The notes under the pieces are model-generated. The model saw only the letters and a list, made by a program, of their open reading frames with translations. It ran no database searches and had not been told where the DNA came from. Positions 18,161 to 27,103 of a DNA stretch of 64,000 nucleotides are shown one piece after another. The first letter of the stretch is position 1, and the number at the start of each line of letters is the position of its first letter. The translations under genes were made by a program, and so were the position numbers. Origin of the DNA: Flavobacterium sp. HSC-32F16 (lineage in GTDB: Bacteria > Bacteroidota > Bacteroidia > Flavobacteriales > Flavobacteriaceae); assembly GCF_024171645.1 (NCBI RefSeq), contig NZ_JALKAC010000003.1, positions 186,001 through 250,000 of the forward strand. The letters run 5' to 3'.

Positions 18161-20089
18161 TTATAATTTAATGTTGAGTTTACTGTTTTTTCTACTGTAA
18201 GTAAAGTAGATCAACAATCCTATCAGAAGCCAGATTGTAAAATAAATCCAGTTCCAAACACTTAATTCAGCCATCATGTAAAGACAGCAGATTAATCCTA
18301 AAAGCGGAATTAAAGACAAGTTTCTTCTGAATGCCCAAACAGCTAATCCAACTAAAACAAATAAGAAAATCCACATTGGGATTTTGTGTTTGAATAAGCT
18401 AAATCCTGACTCATATTTTGCAGAATCATCAATTGGCAAACCTTTTACAACTTGGGCATATTTTGCTTCGTCGTCTTGATATTGTCCTAACAAATGGTCT
18501 AAGTCTGATGTTTCGGCAGTTTTATTGTTTACTTCGATACTTTTTAAATAATTGAATACTTTTTCAGATTCTGTTTTATCTAAAGATGTTACAATTGTTG
18601 TTGCATCGTTTATTTGTGTATCATTATTAATAAACGCCATTGTAGCTTTATTGTTGAAAGCAAAAGCATAATACAATCCGGCAATCATTAAAACCGGTAA
18701 AATATATTTTGAATTTACATAAGGCGTTTTGAATTTTCCTCTTGGAATTTCAGGTTTGTTTTGTAATACTAAAACTCCTGCACAAACCAATACAAAGGCA
18801 AATAAAGTTCCTATACTGCATAGATCGGTTACCATCGTAAGATTTAAGAATAATGCCGGAATTGCTACTACAAAACCGGTTACGATTGTAGCAAAAGATG
18901 GTGTTTTGAATTTTGGATGAACAGTAGAAAATTTCTTTGGCAATAAACCATCACGGCTCATACTCATCCAGATACGCGGCTGTCCCATTTGAAAAACCAA
19001 TAAAACACTTGCCATTGCTACTACTGCACTTACTGCAATAATTCCAGACATCCATTTTAAGTCTAATTTATCGAAAACAAATGCCAGAGGATCTCCAACA
19101 TTTAATTCGTGATATTTTACCATTCCGGTTAAAACCAAGGCAATAGCAATATATAAAATAGTACAAATGATAATGGCCCACATCATTCCTCGTGGTAAAT
19201 CGCGCTGTGGATTTTTACATTCTTCAGCAGTTGTCGAAATAGCATCAAAACCAATATAAGCAAAGAATACGGCAGAAACTCCTTTTAAAACCCCGCCAAC
19301 TCCATTTGGAGCAAACGGATCCCAGTTTGCCGTATCTACATAAAATACTCCTACAGCAATTACTAAAAGTACTACGCAAAGTTTTACAACAACCATTAAA
19401 TTACTAGCGTTACGAGATTCTTTCATTCCTCTGTAAACCAAAGCCGTAATCAAAATAATAATGAATAAAGCAGGTATATCAGTAACAAAATGAAAAGATC
19501 CTATTGTTGGTGCAGTTGTCCATGCTGTGTGCGCCTGCTGCAAAGCTGCACTTAAATTTTTGAAAGATTTTCCGCCGCGCATTAAAGCTTCGGCATCATT
19601 AAATCCGTTTGAAGCAGTTAAATAATCCATTTGAATCCATTGCGGCAAATGAATACCGCCACTCTGGAGCAGTCCCGTAAAATAATCACTCCACGATATA
19701 GCAACGGTTATGTTCCCTACGGCATATTCCATGATTAAAGCCCAGCCAATAATCCAGGCAATTAATTCCCCAAAAGCAACATAAGAATAGGTATAAGCAC
19801 TTCCTGAAACCGGAACCATCGAAGCAAATTCGGCATAAGCAAAAGCGGCAAAACTACAAGCCAAAGCTGTAAATAAGAACAAAAAGATTACGGCTGGTCC
19901 ACCGTCTGCACTGGCTTTTCCAATCGTACTAAAAATTCCCGCTCCAACAATAGCCGCTATCCCGAATGCAGTTAAATCCCTTGTAGTCAAATGTTTTCCT
20001 AAGGCATTATGACCGTCTGTTTCGTTCTGAGCAACCTGCTTCAGAATATCCTGTACTGTTTTCTTTCGGAATAAACTTGATAATGCCAT
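18161..20089 (-). CDS. APC-family amino acid permease (cationic amino acid transporter type)
   Basis: A 642-residue inner-membrane transporter with 12-14 predicted helices. The first helix has the APC signature GIAAIVGAGIFSTIGKAS near 42-60, and VFFAYIGFDAISTTAEECKNPQRDLP near 275-300 is the TM6-7 region typical of the CAT/YfnA group. Two non-membrane insertions stand out: about 55 residues in the third external loop (about 150-205) and about 85 residues near 475-560, before the last helices. They add about 150 residues to a usual length near 490. Substrate unknown. Confidence 0.88.
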   Translation of the reverse strand: MALSSLFRKKTVQDILKQVAQNETDGHNALGKHLTTRDLTAFGIAAIVGAGIFSTIGKASADGGPAVIFLFLFTALACSFAAFAYAEFASMVPVSGSAYTYSYVAFGELIAWIIGWALIMEYAVGNITVAISWSDYFTGLLQSGGIHLPQWIQMDYLTASNGFNDAEALMRGGKSFKNLSAALQQAHTAWTTAPTIGSFHFVTDIPALFIIILITALVYRGMKESRNASNLMVVVKLCVVLLVIAVGVFYVDTANWDPFAPNGVGGVLKGVSAVFFAYIGFDAISTTAEECKNPQRDLPRGMMWAIIICTILYIAIALVLTGMVKYHELNVGDPLAFVFDKLDLKWMSGIIAVSAVVAMASVLLVFQMGQPRIWMSMSRDGLLPKKFSTVHPKFKTPSFATIVTGFVVAIPALFLNLTMVTDLCSIGTLFAFVLVCAGVLVLQNKPEIPRGKFKTPYVNSKYILPVLMIAGLYYAFAFNNKATMAFINNDTQINDATTIVTSLDKTESEKVFNYLKSIEVNNKTAETSDLDHLLGQYQDDEAKYAQVVKGLPIDDSAKYESGFSLFKHKIPMWIFLFVLVGLAVWAFRRNLSLIPLLGLICCLYMMAELSVWNWIYFTIWLLIGLLIYFTYSRKNSKLNIKL

Positions 20090-20199
20090 ATATGTTTTCC
20101 TGTTATAAATTAATTTAATTCAGTCGTTTTTGTTTTATTTTGCAAATAATGCAAAAATTATCCTTATTTCAAATATATAAAACGATTTTGTTTTCGCTG

Positions 20200-20442
20200 A
20201 AGTTTTTTTTTCGCCACGAATTGCACTAATTTCTCGAATTATTTTTTTGCCACAGATTAAAATGATTAACACAGATTAAAAAATTTAAATTAAATCTGCT
20301 CAATCTGCCAAATCTGCGAGAGAAAAAATCTTTCCAATCTTTTTATCCCAATGGCTCTCGAGAGTGGTTAAAACTAAAACAAAAAAATCCGTTGTTATCC
20401 GCGTTTTCACGAAGTGAATCCGTGTCATCCGCGTGCAATTTC
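20200..20442. repeat. Intergenic repeat cluster
   Basis: No gene is seen. Pieces of dispersed repeats follow each other: TCGCCACGAATTGCACTAATT, GCCACAGATTAAAATGATTAACACAGATTAAA, and CACGAAGTGAATCCGTGTCATCC with TTATCCGCG. The same words occur at 38870-39010 and 31725-31820. Remnants of inactive non-coding repeats. Confidence 0.6.
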
Positions 20443-23349
20443 TCAACGCAGACAATTCCTCAAAATACTAACCGGATGCTGTGCTTCTCGTTTTGTTCCG
20501 TCGTAAATTTGATGGCGGCAACTCGTTCCTGCAGCCGCTATTTTTACATTTTCGGCGGTGTTTCTTACTTTTGGGAAAAGCGTGTCTTCCCCCATTTGCA
20601 TGCTCACTTTATAATGTTCTTTTTCATAACCAAAAGAACCCGCCATTCCGCAGCAGCCCGAATTGTAAATTGTAACCGTATTATTTTTAGGTAAATTCAG
20701 CATCGCAAAAGTTGCTTCAACAGAACTTAAAGACTTTTGATGGCAATGTCCGTGAATTTTAATTTCTTTCGTTTCTTCAGAGAAAGAATCCGGCGTTATT
20801 TTTCCGTCAATTATTTCTTTTTTGAAGAATTCTTCGATTGTAAAAGCATTTTGCGAAATACGTTCTGCGCTTTCTTTATCCGATGCCAATCGTAAATATT
20901 CATCTCTAAAAGTCAAAATCGCCGAAGGTTCAATTCCTATTAACGGCGCTTTCGCAGAAATCAAATCTTTGAATATATTGATATTGATATCCGTTATTTT
21001 TTTCGCTTCTTCCAAAAACCCTTTTGATAAATATGTTCTGCCGCTTTCCTCGTGATTTACAATTAAAACTTCGTAACCTAATTTTGTCAACAATTCAAAA
21101 GCATCGATTCCGATATTTACGTCGTAATAATTCGTAAATTCATCTACAAACAAATACAATTGTCCGTTTGGAAAAGCTACATTTTTAGGTTTATTACTTT
21201 CATACCATTTTCTAAAAGTCTTTTTTGCTAAAAGCGGCACTTGTCTTTCGGGCGCAATTCCCATTGATTTTTTAACCAGCGAATGATTCGAAATAAAATT
21301 CGTAATCGACGGAAACAAACTTCCCATTTTATTCAGTTTTGCGTTGTTGGCAAAAATCTTGCTTCGGGTCGAGAATCCGTTTGCTTTTTGATATTGGTAT
21401 AAAAATTCGGCTTTTAGAGTTGCAACGTCAACATTACTCGGACATTCGCTGGCGCAGGCTTTGCAGCTTACACACAACTCAAAAACTTCGTATAATTCTT
21501 TCTGATCAAATTTGTTTTCTTTTTCAGAATAGGTCAAATATTCTCGTAAAGCGTTTGCTCTGGCACGAGTCGTTTCTTTCTCATTTCTAGTAGCACGATA
21601 ACTCGGACACATTGCGCCTCCCGCCGATGGCATTTTTCGGCAATCGCCAGAACCATTACATTTTTCGGCAGCACGTAAAATTCCCAAACTGTCTGAGAAA
21701 TCCTGAAACGTTTTAATATCCGGTTCTTCCCTTCCTGAAATCACACGATGATTTTCATCCATTTTCAAGGCATTGACAATCTTCCCGATATTTAAAACCG
21801 AATTCGGGTCAAATGCTAATTTGATTCTTTTCAGCAATTCGTAATTCTTTTCGCCAATCATAAACGGAATAAACTCCCCGCGCACAATTCCGTCACCGTG
21901 TTCACCGCTTAACGAACCTCTGTATTTTTTTACCAAATGCGCCACATCGGTCGCAATAGTTCTAAATAATTTTAAGTCAGATGTTTTCTTTAAATTCAAA
22001 ACCGGACGCAAATGCAGTTCTCCTGCACCCGCATGCGCGTAATAAATCGCTTCCTGTCCGTGACGTAACATCATCGCCGAAAACTCTGCAATATAAGCCG
22101 GTAAATCACTTAATTCTACGGCCGTATCTTCAATAGAATCGGCAGCTTTATTGTCGCCTACAATACTTCCTAAAAGTCCGAGTCCAGCTTTTCTAAGTTC
22201 GTTGGCTTTATCAATATCAGCACCGTAAATTTTCACGAGCGCGTAACCAAAATTGTTTTTTTCTAAATCAGCAATTAATGCATTCGCCTGATTTTCGGCA
22301 TCTTCTAAAGTATGAGACGCCACTTCAAAAAGCATAATCGCTTTGGGTTCGCCAACCAAAAAGAAACGGTTTTTAATGTGTTCACGATTCGTTTTCGTAC
22401 AATCCAAAATCGTATCGTCGATCATTTCACAAGTGTACAAATGATGTTTCATTGCCACGACAACAGACTCTAAAGATTCCTGAATCGTATGATAATGTCC
22501 AACGACCATAATACTGTGCGCTGGCGGTAAATCATCAACTTTTAAAGTGATTTCGGTTGTAAAAGCCAGCGTTCCTTCGCTTCCGCAAAGCAGTTTTCCT
22601 AGGTTTATTGTTGGCTCGGTTCCGCCAAATAATTCTGATCGTAACAAAATATCAACGGCGTAACCTGTATTTCGTCTGTGAATTTCCGGTTTCGGAAACT
22701 CTTTTATAATTTCTTCCTGAATTGCTTTTACAGAAAGTTCGTCGTAAACGCTTTTATAGATTTTATTTTCTAAAGAATCGCCTTTGGTTTTCTCAATAAA
22801 TTCTGCCGAGGTCAATTCGCTAAAAGCTACTTCAGATCCATCGCTCAAAATCGCTTTTACCTCGGCAATTTTATCACGCGTAACACCATAACGAATCGAA
22901 GTTGTTCCAGATGAATTATTTCCTACCATTCCGCCAATCATCGCGCGGTTTGAAGTTGATGTAATGGGTGCGAAAAATACGCCGTGCGGTTTTAGAAATA
23001 AATTCAGTTCGTCGCGAATAACGCCGGGCTGAACGGTAACCGTTTTTTTCTCAGCATCGTAACCTAATATTTTGGTAAAATGTTTCGAAACATCAACCAC
23101 AAGTCCGTCTCCAACGGCTTGTCCGGCAAGTGAAGTTCCGGCAGTTCTTGGCGTTATCGAAATATTATGCTGTGCCGCAAAGCGAATTAACTTACTGATA
23201 TCTGCTGTGGATTTAGGTAAAGCCACCGCATTTGGCCGAATCCGATACACTGATGCGTCTGTCGAATAAAGTGTTTTATGAAGATCATCGTATAAAAGTG
23301 TGCCTTCGAGTTCGCCGGCTAATTGCTCTAAATGAGATTGGGTCAACAT
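20443..23349 (-). CDS. FAD-binding and Fe-S-binding oxidoreductase (D-lactate dehydrogenase / glycolate oxidase type)
   Basis: A 968-residue protein joining three modules. An FAD-binding type 4 domain (about 40-250) has ITPRAGTSL-type and MIGGMVGNNSSGT motifs. An FAD-oxidase C-terminal domain follows (about 260-520; HAGAGELHLRP, SGEHGDGIVRGE). The C-terminal part is a heterodisulfide-reductase-like Fe-S region with CVSCKACASECP, a second Cys cluster, HGHCHQKSL and a CCG motif NSGCCGMAGSFG. This is the layout of YdiJ-like D-2-hydroxyacid (D-lactate) dehydrogenases feeding the quinone pool. ATG 23349 (MLTQSHLEQL) was preferred over 23400, whose extra 17 residues are atypical. Confidence 0.88.
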   Translation of the reverse strand: MLTQSHLEQLAGELEGTLLYDDLHKTLYSTDASVYRIRPNAVALPKSTADISKLIRFAAQHNISITPRTAGTSLAGQAVGDGLVVDVSKHFTKILGYDAEKKTVTVQPGVIRDELNLFLKPHGVFFAPITSTSNRAMIGGMVGNNSSGTTSIRYGVTRDKIAEVKAILSDGSEVAFSELTSAEFIEKTKGDSLENKIYKSVYDELSVKAIQEEIIKEFPKPEIHRRNTGYAVDILLRSELFGGTEPTINLGKLLCGSEGTLAFTTEITLKVDDLPPAHSIMVVGHYHTIQESLESVVVAMKHHLYTCEMIDDTILDCTKTNREHIKNRFFLVGEPKAIMLFEVASHTLEDAENQANALIADLEKNNFGYALVKIYGADIDKANELRKAGLGLLGSIVGDNKAADSIEDTAVELSDLPAYIAEFSAMMLRHGQEAIYYAHAGAGELHLRPVLNLKKTSDLKLFRTIATDVAHLVKKYRGSLSGEHGDGIVRGEFIPFMIGEKNYELLKRIKLAFDPNSVLNIGKIVNALKMDENHRVISGREEPDIKTFQDFSDSLGILRAAEKCNGSGDCRKMPSAGGAMCPSYRATRNEKETTRARANALREYLTYSEKENKFDQKELYEVFELCVSCKACASECPSNVDVATLKAEFLYQYQKANGFSTRSKIFANNAKLNKMGSLFPSITNFISNHSLVKKSMGIAPERQVPLLAKKTFRKWYESNKPKNVAFPNGQLYLFVDEFTNYYDVNIGIDAFELLTKLGYEVLIVNHEESGRTYLSKGFLEEAKKITDININIFKDLISAKAPLIGIEPSAILTFRDEYLRLASDKESAERISQNAFTIEEFFKKEIIDGKITPDSFSEETKEIKIHGHCHQKSLSSVEATFAMLNLPKNNTVTIYNSGCCGMAGSFGYEKEHYKVSMQMGEDTLFPKVRNTAENVKIAAAGTSCRHQIYDGTKREAQHPVSILRNCLR

Positions 23350-23548
23350 GTAAATGGTGCTTTTCTTAAAAAAAATAATGCTCAAAAACTGAGACAACAA
23401 ATATAAAAATATAGCAGGTTAAAATGTAGTAAATGCCGATTTATCTTAACAGCCCGTCAACATTTTATAAAATTAAAGACAAATTCTGTAAAGAGCCAAA
23501 ATTGCGAAATGGGTAATTTTAAGATTTTACTTTTTACGCCTTATAATT

Positions 23549-24361
23549 ATGGAAAATTTCGTTCAGGACGTCTTCAAACATTTAGAAAACTATTATTACA
23601 GCATTGTCGATCTTACGCCAAAATTCATTCTCGCCATTGTTGTCATTCTCGTTTCGTGGTTTATTGCAACCCGAATTGGTATTTTTACAGGAAACCGACT
23701 CAAAGCCAGAATGCACGACCGACTTCTAGCTACTTTTATCACCCGTTTAATCAAATCGGTTTTTATTATTATTGGGGTTTTGTTCATGTTCAAAATTATT
23801 GGTCTTGACGGAATCGCCCAAAGTATGCTTGCCGGTGCCGGAATTTCGGCTTTTGTAATTGGTTTTGCGCTTAAAGATATTGGAGAAAATTTCCTTGCCG
23901 GAATTCTGCTGGCTTTCAAACGTCCGTTTTCTATTGGCGATATTATCGAAAGTAACGGCGTAAAAGGCGAAGTTATTAACCTCAATCTGCGCGATACCGA
24001 AGTGAAAAGCGATTCGAAAATCATTTATATTCCCAACGCACTTTTAATTAAAAATACACTTATTAACTACAACAGCGAAGGATTTCTACTCCAGACTTTC
24101 ACAGTAGGACTCGAATATGGTTCTGATTATACCCGCGCCATAGAAATCGTAAAAGAAGTTTTAGGAAACAGCGAAGATGTAACCAAAAAAGATCATGAAA
24201 ATGCCGCCGTAATTACAGATGTTGCCGCTGCAGGAGTTATTCAGCTCAATATTAGGTATTGGGTAAAAACTGCATCAACGACTGAAAATTCAGAATGCCG
24301 TTCTAAAATTATTGCCGCAGTTTTGAAAAAGTTGAAGGAAAATGAGTTTGTTTTAAAGTAA
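23549..24361 (+). CDS. mscS: Small-conductance mechanosensitive channel (MscS family)
   Basis: A 270-residue inner-membrane channel with three N-terminal helices (about 20-100). The pore-lining TM3 is glycine/alanine-rich: SMLAGAGISAFVIGFALKDIGENFLAG. The beta domain follows with FKRPFSIGDIIESNGVKGEV and the C-terminal alpha-beta region. Length matches E. coli MscS (286). It protects cells from hypo-osmotic shock by releasing solutes. It is divergent from the FAD/Fe-S gene. Confidence 0.93.
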   Translation: MENFVQDVFKHLENYYYSIVDLTPKFILAIVVILVSWFIATRIGIFTGNRLKARMHDRLLATFITRLIKSVFIIIGVLFMFKIIGLDGIAQSMLAGAGISAFVIGFALKDIGENFLAGILLAFKRPFSIGDIIESNGVKGEVINLNLRDTEVKSDSKIIYIPNALLIKNTLINYNSEGFLLQTFTVGLEYGSDYTRAIEIVKEVLGNSEDVTKKDHENAAVITDVAAAGVIQLNIRYWVKTASTTENSECRSKIIAAVLKKLKENEFVLK

Positions 24362-24482
24362 GGTACAGAGGTTCAAAGTTACGAAGGGACAAAGGTTTTC
24401 TTTCCAAACCTAATTGTCATTCTGAGCGTTCCCAATAGAGAAGGATAATGAAAAAGTTTTACGGAAGATTAAATTCCAACAG

Positions 24483-25022
24483 CTATATTTTTTCGTAAGG
24501 TCGTTTCAAAAATAATTCACAAACAAGCTCAAACTTTTCTCTTAAAAGTTGTAATTGATATTGGTTATAATAAACCGTATTTTCTATTTCTTTAAAAATT
24601 GGTTCCATAATATACTCATACAAAACATGCCCTGAATATTGAAGTTTTATTTTTTTATGTATAACGTACAATTCAAAATACAACATATTCTTTAACCTGA
24701 ATAATAAAAACTTTTCATCAGACATTTTTTCCATGTCAAAAACCTTAAAACTAATATCATCCAAAAACTTCATAATCAAAATAGTTAACTCAATAACAGA
24801 CTCTTCATATAAAATTATTAAATTGGAATGCAGCTCTTTATGAACAGATTTTATAAGCAATGCTTTTTTTCTTTGCTCTAGTTTTTCCTGATCAGAAAGT
24901 GTTGACCAGTTTATGTCTTTCATAAAACCTTCCAAAATCTGTATTTCAGAACTATGAGGTTTGATTTTATTGTCTCTTGAAAGATAGAATTCTTTTATTT
25001 CTTCAATTTCTTCAAATGTCAT
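24483..25022 (-). CDS. Hypothetical protein, all-helical
   Basis: A 179-residue charged protein without signal peptide or membrane helix. Its pattern suggests long amphipathic helices (FDMEKMSDEKFLLFRLKNMLYFELYVIHKK). I do not recognise a family. It lies 41 bp downstream of another unrecognised gene in the same direction, so the two are likely cotranscribed. Immunity or toxin-neutralising proteins often look like this, but nothing here shows that. Confidence 0.55.
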   Translation of the reverse strand: MTFEEIEEIKEFYLSRDNKIKPHSSEIQILEGFMKDINWSTLSDQEKLEQRKKALLIKSVHKELHSNLIILYEESVIELTILIMKFLDDISFKVFDMEKMSDEKFLLFRLKNMLYFELYVIHKKIKLQYSGHVLYEYIMEPIFKEIENTVYYNQYQLQLLREKFELVCELFLKRPYEKI

Positions 25023-25063
25023 AATTCTTTTATTTTTTTCTACTTTAAAGCAAGGAACCGTTT

Positions 25064-25486
25064 TTAATCTAAGGATGATTCATGAACAACTCTATAACAT
25101 TTAAATACACATCCAAAAGTCTTTCCTTTAATAATTAACCAATCTAAAATTTCTTTATTTATAAGCTTATATAATTCATACTCAATAAACTCAGCACTAT
25201 AATTTAATCTCTGATATTCCGGATGAGTTCTAATAAGTTCTGTGAGATCCCATTGTGTAAAAGTAATTTCATTTATTGAAATATCGTACGTATAAATAAT
25301 TTCATCTTTTTTAGCTGTACAGCCACTTCCGTGAAAATAATATTCAATTCCATTAATTGATCCCAATCTTTCAAAGAAGGTTCGAGAAAATGAACATGGA
25401 TTTATATCTTGTTTGTATTTATCTTTTAATAAAGCTTCAAAGCTTCTGATAAATGTAATGTAGTCGGTTAAGATTTTTTCTATCAT
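25064..25486 (-). CDS. Hypothetical protein (possibly DUF6896-like)
   Basis: About 140 residues when started at ATG 25486 (MIEKILTDYITFI); a start at 25528 would add 14 residues that overlap the repeat side. A central YYFHGSGCTAKKD segment and FTQWDLTELIRTHPEY are reminiscent of a small uncharacterised family (DUF6896) that I recall only loosely. It is soluble, with no signal peptide. It precedes the helical protein at 24483-25022 in the same direction. Confidence 0.55.
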   Translation of the reverse strand: MIEKILTDYITFIRSFEALLKDKYKQDINPCSFSRTFFERLGSINGIEYYFHGSGCTAKKDEIIYTYDISINEITFTQWDLTELIRTHPEYQRLNYSAEFIEYELYKLINKEILDWLIIKGKTFGCVFKCYRVVHESSLD

Positions 25487-25544
25487 AATTTGCGGTTCAA
25501 ATCTAAATCTTAAAATGTTATTTTCCAAAGAGATTCTCCAATGT

Positions 25545-25646
25545 TGTCATTTCGACCGAAGGGAGAAATCGCACTAGAAATTACGCAGACATAATCGACA
25601 ATCTTTGTGGTTACGAGTGTGATTTCTCCCTTCGGTCGAAATGACA
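25545..25646. repeat. Palindromic intergenic element (30-bp arms)
   Basis: Arms of 30 bp at 25545-25574 and 25617-25646 are inverted copies with a single mismatch. The loop region contains CACTAGAA and CAATCTTTGTGG, shared with the loop of the element at 14581-14680, although the arm sequences differ. So these belong to one family whose arms vary while the loop is kept. Confidence 0.85.
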
Positions 25647-25838
25647 AACTGCCTGGAAATTTATTTGAGTTTATCTTTTTTAAAAATAACGCTTTATATT
25701 TACCGCGTAGAGATGATTTAGTCTATTTAGCTCATTTTTAAGTTTTAATAAAATATATTATTTTTCTTACTTTTTGTTATTGTTTTTTGATACATTTACA
25801 ACTCTTAAACTACAACATTAAGAACGAAATAAGATTTG

Positions 25839-25920
25839 CCCTTGTATTATGTGTGCGGTATCGGAAACGGCCGTAAGCGCTGTTGTAGGCGTTAGAAGCA
25901 CTAATTTACAAGGGTTTTTT
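25839..25920 (+). ncRNA. Candidate structured RNA with terminator-like end
   Basis: CCCTTGTA (25839-25846) pairs with TACAAGGG (25907-25914), which is followed by six Ts. Inside, two smaller helices are possible (CGG/CCG around 25856-25873 and AGCGC/GCGTT around 25876-25893), giving a three-way-junction shape. It sits between two copies of ACTACAACATT (25810 and 25930) and just upstream of a small gene. It could be an independent small RNA or a transcription attenuator; I matched it to no known family. Confidence 0.35.
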
Positions 25921-25941
25921 ATCTCTAAAACTACAACATTT

Positions 25942-26175
25942 ATGAGTACCAACACACTTTCCACAGAAACCCAAATCAGGCTTTTGATTTTTTTCAATGA
26001 AAGAATTGATTCTAAAGAAATGGCTAAAACACTAAGACAGGTAAATTTCACACTCGCATTAGGCGTTATGAGCGAACACGAAGAACTTCAAAACGAAATC
26101 ACCAAATTAAGGGATAGCTTTTACTGGCTCAATGAATTGGCTGAAACTTTAAATCCTTATTTGGATTTGGAGTAG
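25942..26175 (+). CDS. Small hypothetical protein (original copy of a duplicated gene tail)
   Basis: A 77-residue, probably helical protein (MSTNTLSTETQIRLLIFFNERIDSKEMAKTLRQ...). I chose ATG 25942 because the longer reading from 25849 runs through the hairpin structure upstream. The last 84 bases are repeated almost perfectly at 26953-27036 on the far side of the transposase. No family is recognised; the protein shape suggests a small four-helix or coiled-coil regulator. A terminator follows. Confidence 0.6.
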   Translation: MSTNTLSTETQIRLLIFFNERIDSKEMAKTLRQVNFTLALGVMSEHEELQNEITKLRDSFYWLNELAETLNPYLDLE

Positions 26176-26187
26176 GATCAAAAAAGC

Positions 26188-26220
26188 AAAACCTCGATTT
26201 AAAATCGAGGTTTTCTCTTT
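26188..26220 (+). terminator. Terminator after the small gene
   Basis: A 13-bp stem AAAACCTCGATTT / AAATCGAGGTTTT with a T-rich right flank, 12 bp after the stop. Confidence 0.85.
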
Positions 26221-26233
26221 TAGTAATTGATAA

Positions 26234-26336
26234 ACTTTGCGGGCACGAGCGGGACGCTCGCGCTAGCAGAGAGATTCTTGATTTTTGAAAACTATTTAAG
26301 ACGCTAGCGCGAGCGTCCCGCTCGTGCCCGCAAAGT
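26234..26336. repeat. REP palindrome in front of the transposase
   Basis: A perfect 34-bp inverted repeat (arms 26234-26267 and 26303-26336), GC-rich in an AT-rich genome, with the core CGGGCACGAGCGGGACGCTC. It lies 26 bp upstream of the REP-associated transposase, the usual arrangement of RAYT/REP pairs. A third single arm is at 26921-26949. Confidence 0.9.
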
Positions 26337-26361
26337 ATCTCCAGCATTAGATAAAAAATAA

Positions 26362-26875
26362 ATGAGCAGAAAATATAAATTTGGAGAAAAAACTGGAGCA
26401 TATTTTATCAGCTTCGCTACAGTTTACTGGATAGATGTATTTACAAGAGAAGAATATTTTAGCAATGATTGAATCTCTAGATTATTGTCGCAAACATAAA
26501 TCAATGGAAATTTATGGATATTGTATAATGCCAAGTCATATTCATTTAATTTTTAGATCAGGAAATGATGATCCCTCAGGATTGATTAGAGATTTTAAAG
26601 GATTTACTTCTAAAAAACTTCTTAAAACAATCGAAGAAAATTCTCAAGAAAGTAGAAAAGAATGGATATTATGGATGTTTGAAAAAGCTGGAAAGAAAAA
26701 TAGTAATGTAAAATTCAGGCAGTTTTGGCAGCAAAATAATCAACCTATCGAAATTTGGTCATTAAAAGTTTTTGAGCAAAAACTAAATTATATTCATAAT
26801 AATCCTCTTGAAACTGGTTTTGTTACTAATCCGGTAGATTGGAAATACAGTTTTGCAAGAAAACTATGGAAATAA
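26362..26875 (+). pseudogene. REP-associated tyrosine transposase (RAYT), frameshifted
   Basis: The coding sequence starts at ATG 26362 (MSRKYKFGEKTGAYFISFAT..YWIDVFTREEYF) and hits a stop at about 26470. The rest continues from about 26450 in the +1 frame (AMIESLDYCRKHKSMEIYGYCIMPSHIHLIF) to 26875. The Y1/HUH motif HIHLIF and the C-terminal FRQFWQQNNQPIEIWS and LNYIHNNPLETGFV patterns identify the IS200/IS605-like RAYT family. One base gained or two lost near 26455-26470 explains the break. RAYTs cut and move REP palindromes; this copy should be inactive. Confidence 0.88.
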
Positions 26876-26920
26876 TGATCAGACTGTTTTAGAAATTGAT
26901 ATTAATTGATGTTCTCTGTG

Positions 26921-26949
26921 TGGGCACGAGCGGGACACTCGCGCTAGCT
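26921..26949. repeat. Single REP arm downstream of the RAYT
   Basis: TGGGCACGAGCGGGACACTC with GCGCTAGC repeats the left arm of the 26234-26336 palindrome with one mismatch (ACGCTC to ACACTC). No opposite arm follows. Confidence 0.85.
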
Positions 26950-26952
26950 AGA

Positions 26953-27036
26953 GAAATCAACAAATTAAGGGATAGCTTTTACTGGCTCAATGAATTGGCT
27001 GAAACTTTAAATCCTTATTTGGATTTGGAGTAAGAT
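26953..27036 (+). pseudogene. Duplicated 3' end of the small gene at 25942
   Basis: These 84 bases match 26095-26178 with two differences, giving residues EINKLRDSF through the stop. There is no start or upstream part. The duplicate begins right after the REP arm and is followed by a terminator, so it is a gene tail left by an insertion or a tandem duplication. Confidence 0.85.
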
Positions 27037-27049
27037 ATTAAAATTAAAA

Positions 27050-27082
27050 AATCCGCGGAATCAAATTGATATCCGCGGATTC
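27050..27082. terminator. Terminator hairpin
   Basis: AATCCGCGGA and TCCGCGGATT pair over a 12-nt loop, with A and T tracts on the two sides. It lies between the duplicated gene tail (+) and the T9SS protein (-). Confidence 0.8.
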
Positions 27083-27103
27083 TTGTTTTATGCTTTTAGA
27101 AAA

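Noticed and set aside
25849..25941. N-terminal extension of the small gene at 25942
   Set aside because: The extension runs through the hairpin structure and its terminator-like T-run, so it is probably untranslated.
26234..26949. CRISPR-like repeats
   Set aside because: Arms are an inverted REP palindrome with a nearby RAYT, with no regular spacing or cas genes.
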